A stretch of DNA of 9,459 bases, from NCBI GenBank assembly GCA_015223015.1, contig JADFWK010000017.1:1-9459 (forward strand), in the 5' to 3' direction. The notes beneath the pieces are model-generated. The model did no database searches. It saw only the letters and a program-made list of their open reading frames with translations, and was not told the DNA's origin. This document shows, in pieces, positions 1-6,472 of this stretch (the stretch's first letter is position 1; every line of letters starts with the position of its first letter). The translations under genes and the position numbers were made by a program. The DNA comes from Pseudomonadota bacterium. Lineage in GTDB: Bacteria > Desulfobacterota > DSM-4660 > Desulfatiglandales > B25-G16.

Positions 1-221
1 CCAAAATCTCTCCAACTGCTCGTTTCGCTAAGGTTTCTTGTGCCTCGCTACGATGCCTACTGCAAAATCTGGGTTTAATGAACGACTGCTAGCCCTTATT
101 TGACTCTTTAACCAGATTCAGGATAGAGCCTAGGGCTCTCCTGTGCGACTGTTGCAGAACAAGGGCGAGCTCTCGCAAAAATAGCGCGTGACAGTCCCCA
201 AGGAAAAAACAGAGAAAAATG
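1..221. other. Left-edge non-coding stretch, no gene supported
   Basis: I find no credible gene here. A short frame on the minus strand stays open from about position 93 to the left edge (about 30 codons) but has no good start and cannot be assigned. The stretch contains a tight palindrome, AGAGCC-TAG-GGCTCT (125-139), without a following T run. It also has a looser inverted repeat, AATCTGG (66-72) with CCAGATT (112-118). CTGTTGCAGAA (149-159) differs by one base from part of the 30-bp repeat at 6283. A GTG at 188 would open a longer frame for the regulator, but it lies upstream of that gene's promoter and is not used in this annotation. Confidence 0.5.
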
Positions 222-249
222 TTGACAATTATTTTTTTGGTTGTAAACT
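222..249 (+). promoter_or_regulatory. Sigma70-type promoter of the feo operon
   Basis: A perfect -35 box TTGACA (222-227) is followed after 16 bp by TAAACT (244-249), which matches the -10 consensus at four of six positions. Transcription would start near 256, giving a leader of about 40 nt to the ATG at 296. This placement supports the ATG at 296 over the GTG at 188. The surrounding DNA is AT-rich. The spacer is one base short of the ideal 17. Confidence 0.65.
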
Positions 250-281
250 TAGAGGTACTAAACTTAGTTTTTTTAACCTAA
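244..281. promoter_or_regulatory. Candidate metal-repressor operator
   Basis: Two dyads sit over the -10 box and start region. The first is TTAG-N5-CTAA (249-261). The second is TTAG (264-267) with CTAA (278-281), inside which the right half reads TTAACCTAA, close to a DtxR/IdeR-type half-site. A 9-bp direct repeat, TAAACTTAG, occurs at 244-252 and 259-267. DtxR-family proteins bind such palindromes over promoters when loaded with Fe(II) or Mn(II). Autoregulation by the gene just downstream is inferred from position and sequence resemblance, not shown. Confidence 0.5.
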
Positions 282-295
282 AAAAGGTAGGGGCC

Positions 296-844
296 ATGAA
301 TAGCAAACAGGCTGCCGGCATTTCCACGGATAAACTCACACCAACCATGGAAGATTATCTGGAGGCTATCTATAATCTTTCCCAGGAAAAGAGGGTTGTC
401 AGGGTAAAGGATATTGCCAAAAGGCTTGGGGTTAAGATGCCTACGGTTACCAGCATGCTAAAAACCCTCGGAGAGAGAGGCATGATTGACCATGAAAAAT
501 ACGAATACCTGGAGCTTACCCGAAAGGGCTCTGATATTGGAAGTGAAATAGATCAACGACATCAAATCCTCAAGACATTTTTGACCGATATCTTAAAGAT
601 AGACCATGACCAGGCGGACAAAGATGCCTGCAAGATGGAACATGCTGTCAGCCCTGCTACGCTTGAAAGCATTGTGGAATTTATGGCATTTATCGAGAAT
701 TGTCCCAGAGGTGGAAATGACTGGTTAGAACTCTTCACTGAATACAGGAAACATGGAGCTCCACGGGACAAGTGCCTGGAGAGAATGAAGCGGTTTGCTC
801 ACCAATACGATGCCAAGATAAAGGATATGGAAAGAAAAAGATGA
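296..844 (+). CDS. DtxR/MntR-family metal-dependent transcriptional regulator
   Basis: This 182-residue cytoplasmic repressor is predicted to bind a divalent metal and then operator DNA. The N-terminal winged helix-turn-helix covers about residues 14-78, with the recognition region near MPTVTSMLK (48-56). The dimerisation and metal-binding domain follows (about 80-136). By comparison with the family, the metal ligands are D20 and E23 (in MEDYLE), H89 (QRHQ), and C112, E115 and H116 (ACKMEH). D20 is the MntR-type residue and C112 the DtxR-type residue, so metal preference cannot be read off directly. There is no SH3-like third domain of the kind in full-length DtxR. A C-terminal tail contains C136 and C160. 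The ATG at 296 is chosen because it follows AGGTAGGGG and lies downstream of the promoter. Since feoA follows after 63 bp, iron is the likeliest signal. Confidence 0.9.
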   Translation: MNSKQAAGISTDKLTPTMEDYLEAIYNLSQEKRVVRVKDIAKRLGVKMPTVTSMLKTLGERGMIDHEKYEYLELTRKGSDIGSEIDQRHQILKTFLTDILKIDHDQADKDACKMEHAVSPATLESIVEFMAFIENCPRGGNDWLELFTEYRKHGAPRDKCLERMKRFAHQYDAKIKDMERKR

Positions 845-907
845 TGCAATGACATCTGTATGCAGCGTGAGGATGAGTGACCTGAAACTAGGAAAGGAAT
901 ATGATTT

Positions 908-1159
908 ATGCCTCATAGAGACCTCATTACGTTGACTCGAATGCAAACCGGGCAGAGCGGTCAAGTGGCTGAAATTCGAGGCGGATTCGGCATGGTCGAC
1001 CGTCTTAATGCTCTGGGTATCATCCCGGGCAAGAGAATAACCAAGATCAGTTCTATGTTTGCACGAGGACCAGTAGCCATCGAGGTAGATAGGGGTCAGG
1101 TTGCTATAGGCTACGGTATGGCTAATAAAATAATCATTCAGCTAGATCAAATAAGATGA
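908..1159 (+). CDS. feoA: FeoA-domain protein of the ferrous iron uptake system
   Basis: This 83-residue protein has a single FeoA (SH3-like) domain spanning about residues 7-80. The family signature is visible: a glycine-bearing N-terminal turn (TGQSGQV, 14-20), the RLNALGIIPG core (32-41), GPVAIEV (54-60) and the final MANKIII segment (71-77). FeoA proteins are small cytoplasmic partners thought to assist or regulate FeoB at the membrane, although their exact role is debated. AGGAAAGGA (890-898) stands 9 nt before the ATG and is a good ribosome binding site. The ATG at 901 is excluded because it meets a stop after five codons. The stop codon overlaps the feoB start (ATGA), which suggests translational coupling. 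I see no second FeoA domain or fusion. Confidence 0.92.
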   Translation: MPHRDLITLTRMQTGQSGQVAEIRGGFGMVDRLNALGIIPGKRITKISSMFARGPVAIEVDRGQVAIGYGMANKIIIQLDQIR

Positions 1160-2865
1160 GGAAAATACTACTGGTAGGCAATCCCAATGTGGGCAAGAGT
1201 GTGCTCTTCTCCCGTCTCACCGGAGTGCATGCAACCGCCTCCAATTATCCAGGTACGACAATAAGCTACACTCAAGGCTTTCTGAAACTGGGAGAAGAAA
1301 AGGTTGAGGTTATTGATGTGCCTGGCACCTACACCCTGGAACCAACCTCTGAAGCCGAGGAAATAGCCCTCCAGATGCTCGACACAGGAGATATAGTCAT
1401 AGATGTGGTTAATGCGACCAATATGGAGAGGAGCCTTTACTTGACCTTGCAGCTCTTGGAGAAAGGCACTCCAGTAATTGTGGCCCTGAATCTGTGGGAT
1501 GACACTAAGCATCGTGGAATAGATATTGATTTGGACAAATTAAGGGAATTCTTAGGGGTACCGGTTATCCCTACGGTAGCCGTAAGTGGCGAGGGGATAA
1601 AGGACCTGGTGGAGCATATCCCAAAGGCCACATCACCGGACGCTCCCGTGCGCACTCGTGATGAGCGATGGGCTACCATCGGCAGCATCATAGACCAGGT
1701 TCAGCATATTGAGCATCGCCATCACACGTGGCTTGAGCGTTTACAGGATGCCAGTGTCAAGCCACTCCCCGGGGGCATGATAGCTGTGGTTGTTCTCATC
1801 TGTGCCTTTCTGGTAATCCGTTTCATTGGCGAAAGCCTCATTGGCTACGTGCTTGATCCCCTCTTTAACAACCTGTGGGCACCGGTAGTAATCTGGCTCA
1901 GCAATCTTATGGGTGGTAGTGGCTTCCTCCACGATATCGTGGTGGGTACAGTAGCCGGAGGCGAAGTGAACTTTGTGGAGTCCTTTGGACTGCTCACCAG
2001 TGGACTCTATGTCCCCTTTGCCATGGTCCTGCCTTATATTATATCCTTCTACCTCGTGCTTGGCCTGCTTGAGGACGTAGGATACCTACCAAGACTGGCG
2101 GTTTTGATGGATACCGTCATGCACTGGCTCGGATTACATGGATATGCGATCATTCCTACTCTGCTGGGGCTCGGTTGCAATGTGCCGGCTGTTTTGGCTA
2201 CCCGCATCCTGGAAAGCAAAAGAGAAAGGTTTATCGCCTCAACACTGGTAGCAATTGCAGTTCCGTGCGCTGCCTTACAGGCGATGATTTTCGGCTTGGT
2301 CGGTGAGCGGGGAGGCCAGTATGTTGCTATTGTGTACGGAACCCTGTTTGTAGTCTGGGTTATTTTAGGGATTATACTCAACCATGCCGTAAAAGGATTT
2401 AGCCCCGAGCTCTTGATTGAGATACCACCCTATCGTCTGCCGCCATGGCGAATCGTGCTGCAGAAGCTGTGGATGAGGGTCTATGGCTTCCTGGCAGAGG
2501 CTATCCCCATAATTCTGGGTGCTATTGTGGTAATAAATATGCTTTATTCCCTGCGTGTATTTGATGCCATTGCCAGTTTTACGGCACCGGTAGTCACCGG
2601 GCTTCTGGGACTTCCCAAAGAAGCGGTAACATCTCTGATCATTGGCTTTCTGCGTAAAGATGTGGCTTTGGGCATGCTGGCTCCTCTCGCATTAACAGCC
2701 AAACAACTGGTGGTGGCCAGTGTAGTTCTGGCTATGTTCTTTCCGTGTATTGCTACCTTTGTTGTTCTCCTCAGGGAGCTTGGAGTGGTGTATTTGTTGA
2801 AATCAGCCGGGGTAATGATTCTGGCTGCTCTCGTAACTGGTGGGATGCTAAACCTCATCTTATAG
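1156..2865 (+). CDS. feoB: FeoB-type ferrous iron transporter, short form
   Basis: This 569-residue inner-membrane protein is predicted to import Fe(II). The N-terminal G domain has G1 GNPNVGKS (8-15), a switch I region around NYPGTT (30-35), G3 DVPGTY (54-59), G4 NLWD (112-115) and a G5-like SGEG (144-147). A short helical linker (about 150-205) leads into a polytopic membrane part (about 206-569). That part contains the LEDVGYLPR segment (305-313) and three conserved cysteine sites: GCNVP (C341), VPC (C371) and FPC (C531). It is about 200 residues shorter than E. coli FeoB (773). In the first gate, PCAALQ (370-375) stands where many FeoBs have a CSARLP-type motif, so it belongs to a divergent branch. 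It overlaps feoA by 4 bp and has no strong ribosome binding site of its own, so coupled translation is likely. Transport of Mn(II) instead of Fe(II) cannot be excluded. Confidence 0.92.
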   Translation: MRKILLVGNPNVGKSVLFSRLTGVHATASNYPGTTISYTQGFLKLGEEKVEVIDVPGTYTLEPTSEAEEIALQMLDTGDIVIDVVNATNMERSLYLTLQLLEKGTPVIVALNLWDDTKHRGIDIDLDKLREFLGVPVIPTVAVSGEGIKDLVEHIPKATSPDAPVRTRDERWATIGSIIDQVQHIEHRHHTWLERLQDASVKPLPGGMIAVVVLICAFLVIRFIGESLIGYVLDPLFNNLWAPVVIWLSNLMGGSGFLHDIVVGTVAGGEVNFVESFGLLTSGLYVPFAMVLPYIISFYLVLGLLEDVGYLPRLAVLMDTVMHWLGLHGYAIIPTLLGLGCNVPAVLATRILESKRERFIASTLVAIAVPCAALQAMIFGLVGERGGQYVAIVYGTLFVVWVILGIILNHAVKGFSPELLIEIPPYRLPPWRIVLQKLWMRVYGFLAEAIPIILGAIVVINMLYSLRVFDAIASFTAPVVTGLLGLPKEAVTSLIIGFLRKDVALGMLAPLALTAKQLVVASVVLAMFFPCIATFVVLLRELGVVYLLKSAGVMILAALVTGGMLNLIL

Positions 2866-2912
2866 GCAGAATTTTGATGACGAGCGGCTAAAATCCTCAC
2901 CTCTGCCACTTT
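2865..2912 (+). terminator. Possible weak terminator after feoB
   Basis: GGCAGA (2865-2870) can pair with TCTGCC (2902-2907), and ATTTT (2871-2875) with AAAAT (2890-2894), leaving a 7-nt bulge on the 3' side. A short T run (ACTTTT) follows. The stem begins at the last base of the feoB stop codon. The bulge and short T run make this a weak candidate. Confidence 0.3.
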
Positions 2913-3094
2913 TCCGGGGATAGAGCCCTTATCTCTTAACACAAGAGCCACTCAACTGAAAGCTCATGAATGAGTGAAACAACGGGCAGGATTGTTTCAT
3001 TGTTTGCCTGTCTCTGTATCTCACCGCTCTCCATAAGGCCTGTGCCCGTCGATAAGCCCAACCTTCATATTTCACAACGCTGTTCTTCTTCTGC
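2913..3094. other. Intergenic stretch with inverted repeats, no gene
   Basis: No coding frame is supported. Three nearby dyads are visible. CTCAT-GA-ATGAG lies at 2963-2974. TGAAACAA (2975-2982) pairs with TTGTTTCA (2992-2999) around a 9-nt loop. ACTCA (2950-2954) matches TGAGT (2971-2975). The 8-bp dyad could be a hairpin or an operator for the downstream gene pair. I cannot name a regulator, and no T run follows. Confidence 0.4.
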
Positions 3095-3123
3095 TTGACG
3101 CACCAACGGCTTTATCTTATGGT
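3095..3123 (+). promoter_or_regulatory. Probable promoter of the hydrolase-decarboxylase pair
   Basis: TTGACG (3095-3100, five of six consensus) is followed after exactly 17 bp by TATGGT (3118-3123, four of six). The predicted start near 3130 would give a leader of about 40 nt. Confidence 0.45.
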
Positions 3124-3153
3124 GGCATCACACCCAATTAAACCCTTTTAGTT

Positions 3154-3162
3154 GGAAGGAGG
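3154..3162 (+). promoter_or_regulatory. Ribosome binding site that fixes the hydrolase start
   Basis: GGAAGGAGG is a near-perfect Shine-Dalgarno sequence. It ends 2 nt before the ATG at 3165, which is too close, and 8 nt before the in-frame ATG at 3171, which is ideal. The start is therefore placed at 3171. Confidence 0.75.
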
Positions 3163-3170
3163 ATATGCTC

Positions 3171-3839
3171 ATGTATACGACGGATATCATTAACACCTCA
3201 GGAGAAGATCTCAAGATTACCTTTCTCGGCCATGGAACCCTTATGCTTACCTTTGGCAGCACGGTGATCCATGTTGATCCGGTAAGTGATATGGCAGATT
3301 ATGCAAATCTGCCCAAAGCGGATATTATCCTCGTTACTCATGACCATTTTGACCATTTTGAGCCGCAGACCATTGAGATGCTCCGCAAAGATGGGACAGC
3401 GGTGGTAGCAACTGAGTCCTGTACCCAAAAGATAAGCAATTTCCTGGTAATGAAAAACGGGGATGTTAAGACTATTCAGGGATTAACAATAGAGGCCATG
3501 CCCGCCTATAACACGATTCACATGCGGTCCCCAGGTAATCCCTTTCATCCCCGAGGAGTAGGCAATGGCTATGTGATTACCTTTAACGATAAAAAGGTGT
3601 ATATTGCCGGTGATACCGAAAATATTCCTGAAATGAAGGAGCTGACAGGAATTGACGTAGCGTTTTTACCCATGAATCTCCCCTATACCATGACACCGGA
3701 GATGGTGGCTGATGCAGCCAGAGCATTCAGGCCGAAGGTCCTATACCCCTATCACTTTGGTGATACCGACACATCCAAACTGACTGATTTGCTCAGAGAT
3801 TGCACGGACATTGAAGTACGGATTCGTGATATGCAATAA
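3171..3839 (+). CDS. UlaG-like metallo-beta-lactamase-fold hydrolase
   Basis: This 222-residue cytoplasmic protein has no signal peptide and is a single-domain metal-dependent hydrolase of the COG2220 / UPF0173-UlaG type. The N-terminal strand pair ends in HVDP (34-37). The metal-binding motif HDHFDH (57-62) follows. A basic turn, FHPRGVGNGY (125-134), offers a possible further ligand, H126. GDTE (147-150) supplies the bridging Asp, and YPYHFGD (192-198) supplies the last His (H195). All hallmark metal ligands are present, so the enzyme should be active, binding two zinc, iron or manganese ions. The substrate is unknown: relatives act on lactones, phosphodiesters or N-acyl phospholipids. It is followed after 60 bp by an acetoacetate-decarboxylase-like gene with its own ribosome binding site, suggesting a two-gene transcript. 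Confidence 0.88.
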   Translation: MYTTDIINTSGEDLKITFLGHGTLMLTFGSTVIHVDPVSDMADYANLPKADIILVTHDHFDHFEPQTIEMLRKDGTAVVATESCTQKISNFLVMKNGDVKTIQGLTIEAMPAYNTIHMRSPGNPFHPRGVGNGYVITFNDKKVYIAGDTENIPEMKELTGIDVAFLPMNLPYTMTPEMVADAARAFRPKVLYPYHFGDTDTSKLTDLLRDCTDIEVRIRDMQ

Positions 3840-3899
3840 TAGAAGGGGAAAAAGGATCATATTGCATTTGAGGAGCACTGCTAAGAGAGGAAAAGAAAA

Positions 3900-4694
3900 A
3901 TGAGAGACCACCCTTTTTTCAAGGACACGCCGAAAAAGACCCTGGATATGGCGGGCCAAGCCATGGAGTTTCCGATCTTTTATTATGATGTTCGCTTTGT
4001 TACCGCCATTTTCACTGCTAAAACCAGCGCGCTGAAAAAACTGCTGCCCCATCGTAGATTCAAGCCCATCCAGATCTGGCCTGGGACCGGTATGCTTGGA
4101 ATCGCTGCCTTTGAATACCACGACACCTCAATCGGGCCTTATAACGAGATCGCCATCTCGATCCCCATCAAATTTCCATCGAGATTTGTCATTCCCGGAC
4201 TCTCTGCACTCAAGATGATGCGCAAGAATCTCTTCCCTGTGTACATTCATCACCTTCCTGTTACCACGGAAATTGCGCTCAAGTTCGGAATCCATTTCTA
4301 TAACTATCCTAAATTTCTAGCCGAGATTACGTTCCAGGACCGGGACGAGAGCCTGGAAGTTACCCTGAAGGAAAAGGATGATCTTATCTTGAAACTGCTC
4401 GCGAAAAAGCTCCCTCTCAAAAGATCAGCCGGGTTTGAATTTCATACCTACTCAATCAAGGATAATGTGGTGATGCATACACTGATTGAGGGATGGGCGC
4501 CAAAGTTCGGAGCGGTGAGGATGGGTAGTGTTGCCGAGCTTGAGCTAGGGGAGCATGCGATCAGCAAAGAGCTTGCTGAACTCAACCTGAGCAAAACTGC
4601 CCGGAGCGGGCTCTACGGCGAAGGGGTGATGACCAAACTCCACGACCCGGATCAGCGCTGGAATGCTGATACCCTAGATATTATTTCTGGATAG
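3900..4694 (+). CDS. Acetoacetate decarboxylase family protein
   Basis: This 264-residue soluble protein resembles the acetoacetate decarboxylase (ADC) superfamily, whose members form a Schiff base between a lysine and a beta-keto acid. The expected landmarks are in order: PYNE (80-83), whose E83 corresponds to the active-site glutamate region, and NYPKFLAEI (135-143), where K138 matches the Schiff-base lysine. In clostridial ADC this lysine is followed by a second lysine. Here F139 takes that place, so the chemistry may differ: decarboxylase, aldolase-dehydratase-like, or a non-acetoacetate substrate. The length is close to the family norm (about 245-270). AGAGAGG (3884-3890) sits 9 nt before the ATG. 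Its neighbours are the metal hydrolase upstream and an organic-acid-type MFS transporter downstream. A role in keto-acid metabolism is an inference from those neighbours. Confidence 0.8.
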   Translation: MRDHPFFKDTPKKTLDMAGQAMEFPIFYYDVRFVTAIFTAKTSALKKLLPHRRFKPIQIWPGTGMLGIAAFEYHDTSIGPYNEIAISIPIKFPSRFVIPGLSALKMMRKNLFPVYIHHLPVTTEIALKFGIHFYNYPKFLAEITFQDRDESLEVTLKEKDDLILKLLAKKLPLKRSAGFEFHTYSIKDNVVMHTLIEGWAPKFGAVRMGSVAELELGEHAISKELAELNLSKTARSGLYGEGVMTKLHDPDQRWNADTLDIISG

Positions 4695-4981
4695 ATGCAC
4701 ATCATTATGAATAGGACCGGATAAACCGATGTTCAGGAAAGAAATGAACACTTAGAAGCATTAGCCAAAATGCGTCCACCGCACAGATCCACACAACGCA
4801 GAGATACATATTTAACAGGCTGCTGCCGAAATCCCTTTTCTCTTAATTCTGATTGTAACAAGGCATAGCTCGCGAATTCACCATAGTGACCGTCATTACC
4901 CTCCTCATTTCCTATGGCAAAATCACTGCAAATCTGTTAAGTTCCATTCTCACCACGATTGACCAACTATATAGGGGTATG
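4695..4981. other. Leader region of the first MFS gene, mostly non-coding
   Basis: No separate gene is supported. TGTTCA (4730-4735) and TGAACA (4745-4750) form a 6-bp stem with a 9-nt loop, lacking a T run. The first copy of the 30-bp repeat lies at 4815-4844. A TATATA lies at 4968-4973, but I see no convincing -35 partner at the right distance. An in-frame GTG at 4886 would add 32 residues to the transporter. That extension has no good ribosome binding site and is not taken as the start. Confidence 0.45.
4815..4844. repeat. 30-bp direct repeat, copy 1
   Basis: This copy matches 6283-6312 at 28 of 30 positions in the same orientation, 1468 bp apart, differing only at 4823 (C/T) and 4841 (T/G). 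The core TGCCGAAATCCCTTTTC (4824-4840) is identical. With the second copy it brackets the first MFS gene. It is not part of a recognisable coding frame. Confidence 0.85.
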
Positions 4982-6283
4982 ATGGCTTTCAGGGAAAAAT
5001 CCTCACAATCGCATCTCTTCTACGGCTGGTATATCCTGGCCTCTTCCTTTGTTATCCTTTTTTTCAACTCAGGAGCCCGCTTCTCTTTTGGGGTAATGTT
5101 CAAACCCATGCTTCTAGAATTTGGCTGGAATCGGGGTTCCATTTCTTTGGCCTTTTTCCTCAATATGACGATCTATGCCCTGTCCCTTATCGTGGTCGGG
5201 AGGTTTTATGACCGTTATGGTCCCAAATGGGTGATCATCATCTCAACCATTTTTCTCTCAATCGGGTACGCAAGTATTTCTATCATAGGCTCCTTCCGGC
5301 AATTTCTCATGTGCTACGGAATAATAGCAGCTATTGGTCTGGGTGGGACATCGGTGCCTTTTGTTGCGGCTCTGATGAGCAAATGGTTTGAAAAGGGCCG
5401 CGGTCTTGCCATAAGCTCGGCCCTCTCCGGTAATAGCTTGGGGCACTTTGCGTTGGTTCCTCTCTTTACTATTATCGTGTTACGATATGGCTGGAGGGTA
5501 TCATATCTCAGCATTGGTATAATCATGTTAGTGGTAAATATCACCCTTGCGCTGGGGGTAATTAAGGGCGATCCAGATGATCTTGGACAAAAGCCTCTTG
5601 GCTCTGGAAATGGAGACCACGCAAACGAACAGAAGGATCAAAGCCCCTCAGAGGTGAATCCTCGGGATTTGGGATTGAAGGAGGCTCTGCACACCTATTC
5701 TTTCTGGCTCTTTCTTATTGTTATGTTCGTCTGTGGTGGTGGCGATTTTCTGGTGACCATCCACCTGATCCCCCTGGTTACCGATTATGGCATTTCACCC
5801 ACTACAGCAGGCAACATGCTGGCCTGGTATGGATTGATGAGTTTGGCCGGGGTTCTTATTGCCGGACCTGCTTCGGATCTGATCGGGAACAAAATCCCCA
5901 TTGTCGTTACCTTTATGCTGCGGTTCTTTTTATTTCTCCTGATCCTGAAATACCAAAATCTTGTTTCTTTCTATGTCTTTGCCTTAGCTTTCGGCTTTAC
6001 CCATCTTATTACAGCGCCGCTCACAGTTACCCTGGTCGGAAGACTATATGGATTCTCACATGTTGGTCTTCTTACTGGTTTTATCACCACCATCCACCAT
6101 TTAGGCGGCGGGTTCTGGGCGTATCTGGGAGGCGTGATCTTCGATCAGACAGGGAGTTATCGTTTGGCCTTTGTTCTTTCGGCGATCATGGCATTTGTCG
6201 CTGTTCTCAGCGGCATTCTTATAAAGGAGAGAAGACATCAAGCTCCTCCTGTCGTGCACAGCAATGATTTAGCGAGCAGTTGA
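4982..6283 (+). CDS. MFS transporter, oxalate/formate-monocarboxylate antiporter-like
   Basis: This 433-residue inner-membrane protein has about 12 predicted transmembrane helices in two halves joined by a hydrophilic loop (about 197-235, rich in Gly, Asp, Glu and Lys). The opening HLFYGWYILASS (11-22) is typical of the oxalate/formate antiporter-like branch of the Major Facilitator Superfamily. Motif A, GRFYDRYGPK (73-82), lies between helices 2 and 3, and its relic in the second half is AGPASDLIGNK (294-304). GWR (170-172) closes a first-half helix. The substrate is probably a small carboxylate, but no residue proves it. The start at 4982 follows a weak AGGGG (4973-4977). The ATG at 4979 and the GTG at 4886 are alternatives. 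The gene is bracketed by two 30-bp direct repeats, the second starting at the last base of the stop codon. It lies downstream of the ADC-like gene by 287 bp and may be a separate transcript. Confidence 0.85.
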   Translation: MAFREKSSQSHLFYGWYILASSFVILFFNSGARFSFGVMFKPMLLEFGWNRGSISLAFFLNMTIYALSLIVVGRFYDRYGPKWVIIISTIFLSIGYASISIIGSFRQFLMCYGIIAAIGLGGTSVPFVAALMSKWFEKGRGLAISSALSGNSLGHFALVPLFTIIVLRYGWRVSYLSIGIIMLVVNITLALGVIKGDPDDLGQKPLGSGNGDHANEQKDQSPSEVNPRDLGLKEALHTYSFWLFLIVMFVCGGGDFLVTIHLIPLVTDYGISPTTAGNMLAWYGLMSLAGVLIAGPASDLIGNKIPIVVTFMLRFFLFLLILKYQNLVSFYVFALAFGFTHLITAPLTVTLVGRLYGFSHVGLLTGFITTIHHLGGGFWAYLGGVIFDQTGSYRLAFVLSAIMAFVAVLSGILIKERRHQAPPVVHSNDLASS

Positions 6284-6312
6284 CAGGCTGTTGCCGAAAT
6301 CCCTTTTCGCTT
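6283..6312. repeat. 30-bp direct repeat, copy 2
   Basis: This is the second copy of the repeat at 4815-4844 (28/30 identical). It begins at the last base of the first MFS gene's stop codon. An 11-base part (CTGTTGCCGAA) recurs with one mismatch at 149-159. The sequence could be a genome-wide dispersed repeat or an old element end. I cannot tell which from one window. Confidence 0.85.
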
Positions 6313-6437
6313 GGTCTAAAACATTTCTTGATTAATCTAGGGCTCCCTCCAAAACGAAACCTGTTTCTTTGTAAACTAGCCAAGCTCTTGAACGATAGGA
6401 GAGCGTTGAACCACCGGATGCTGAAACACTTTCTTGC
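6313..6437. other. Intergenic DNA between the MFS genes
   Basis: No gene is supported. A short palindrome, GAAAC-CT-GTTTC, lies at 6356-6367. GGAGAGCG (6398-6405) is the exact reverse complement of CGCTCTCC (6451-6458) inside the promoter spacer just downstream. That pair could serve as a bipartite operator, although an 8-bp match 45 bp apart may be chance. I see no clear terminator for the first MFS gene. Confidence 0.4.
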
Positions 6438-6466
6438 TTGACACAAAAGCCGCTCTCCCCTATATT
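6438..6466 (+). promoter_or_regulatory. Strong sigma70 promoter of the second MFS gene
   Basis: A perfect TTGACA (6438-6443) is followed after exactly 17 bp by TATATT (6461-6466), five of six to consensus. This is the best promoter match I found in the window. A start near 6473 would give a leader of about 150 nt, long for an unregulated gene. Confidence 0.7.
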
Positions 6467-6472
6467 CCCTTT

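Noticed and set aside
125..139. AGAGCC-TAG-GGCTCT as a terminator of an upstream gene.
   Set aside because: No T run follows and no upstream gene is visible.
188..295. GTG start giving a 36-residue N-terminal extension of the DtxR-like regulator.
   Set aside because: The extension lies upstream of and across the promoter, has no family similarity and no ribosome binding site.
2544..2951. Minus-strand open frame of 135 codons opposite feoB.
   Set aside because: It is antisense to a clear gene, has low complexity and no recognisable domain.
4886..4981. GTG start giving an N-terminal extension of the first MFS transporter.
   Set aside because: It has no clear ribosome binding site, and relatives begin shortly before the FYGWY segment.
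4815..6312. Composite transposon or insertion sequence around the first MFS gene.
   Set aside because: There is no transposase, the repeats are short and direct, and no target-site duplication is evident. Only the repeats are reported.
6219..6446. Minus-strand open frame of 75 codons over the second 30-bp repeat.
   Set aside because: It has no domain or ribosome binding site, overlaps the MFS end, and is probably a by-product of the repeat.
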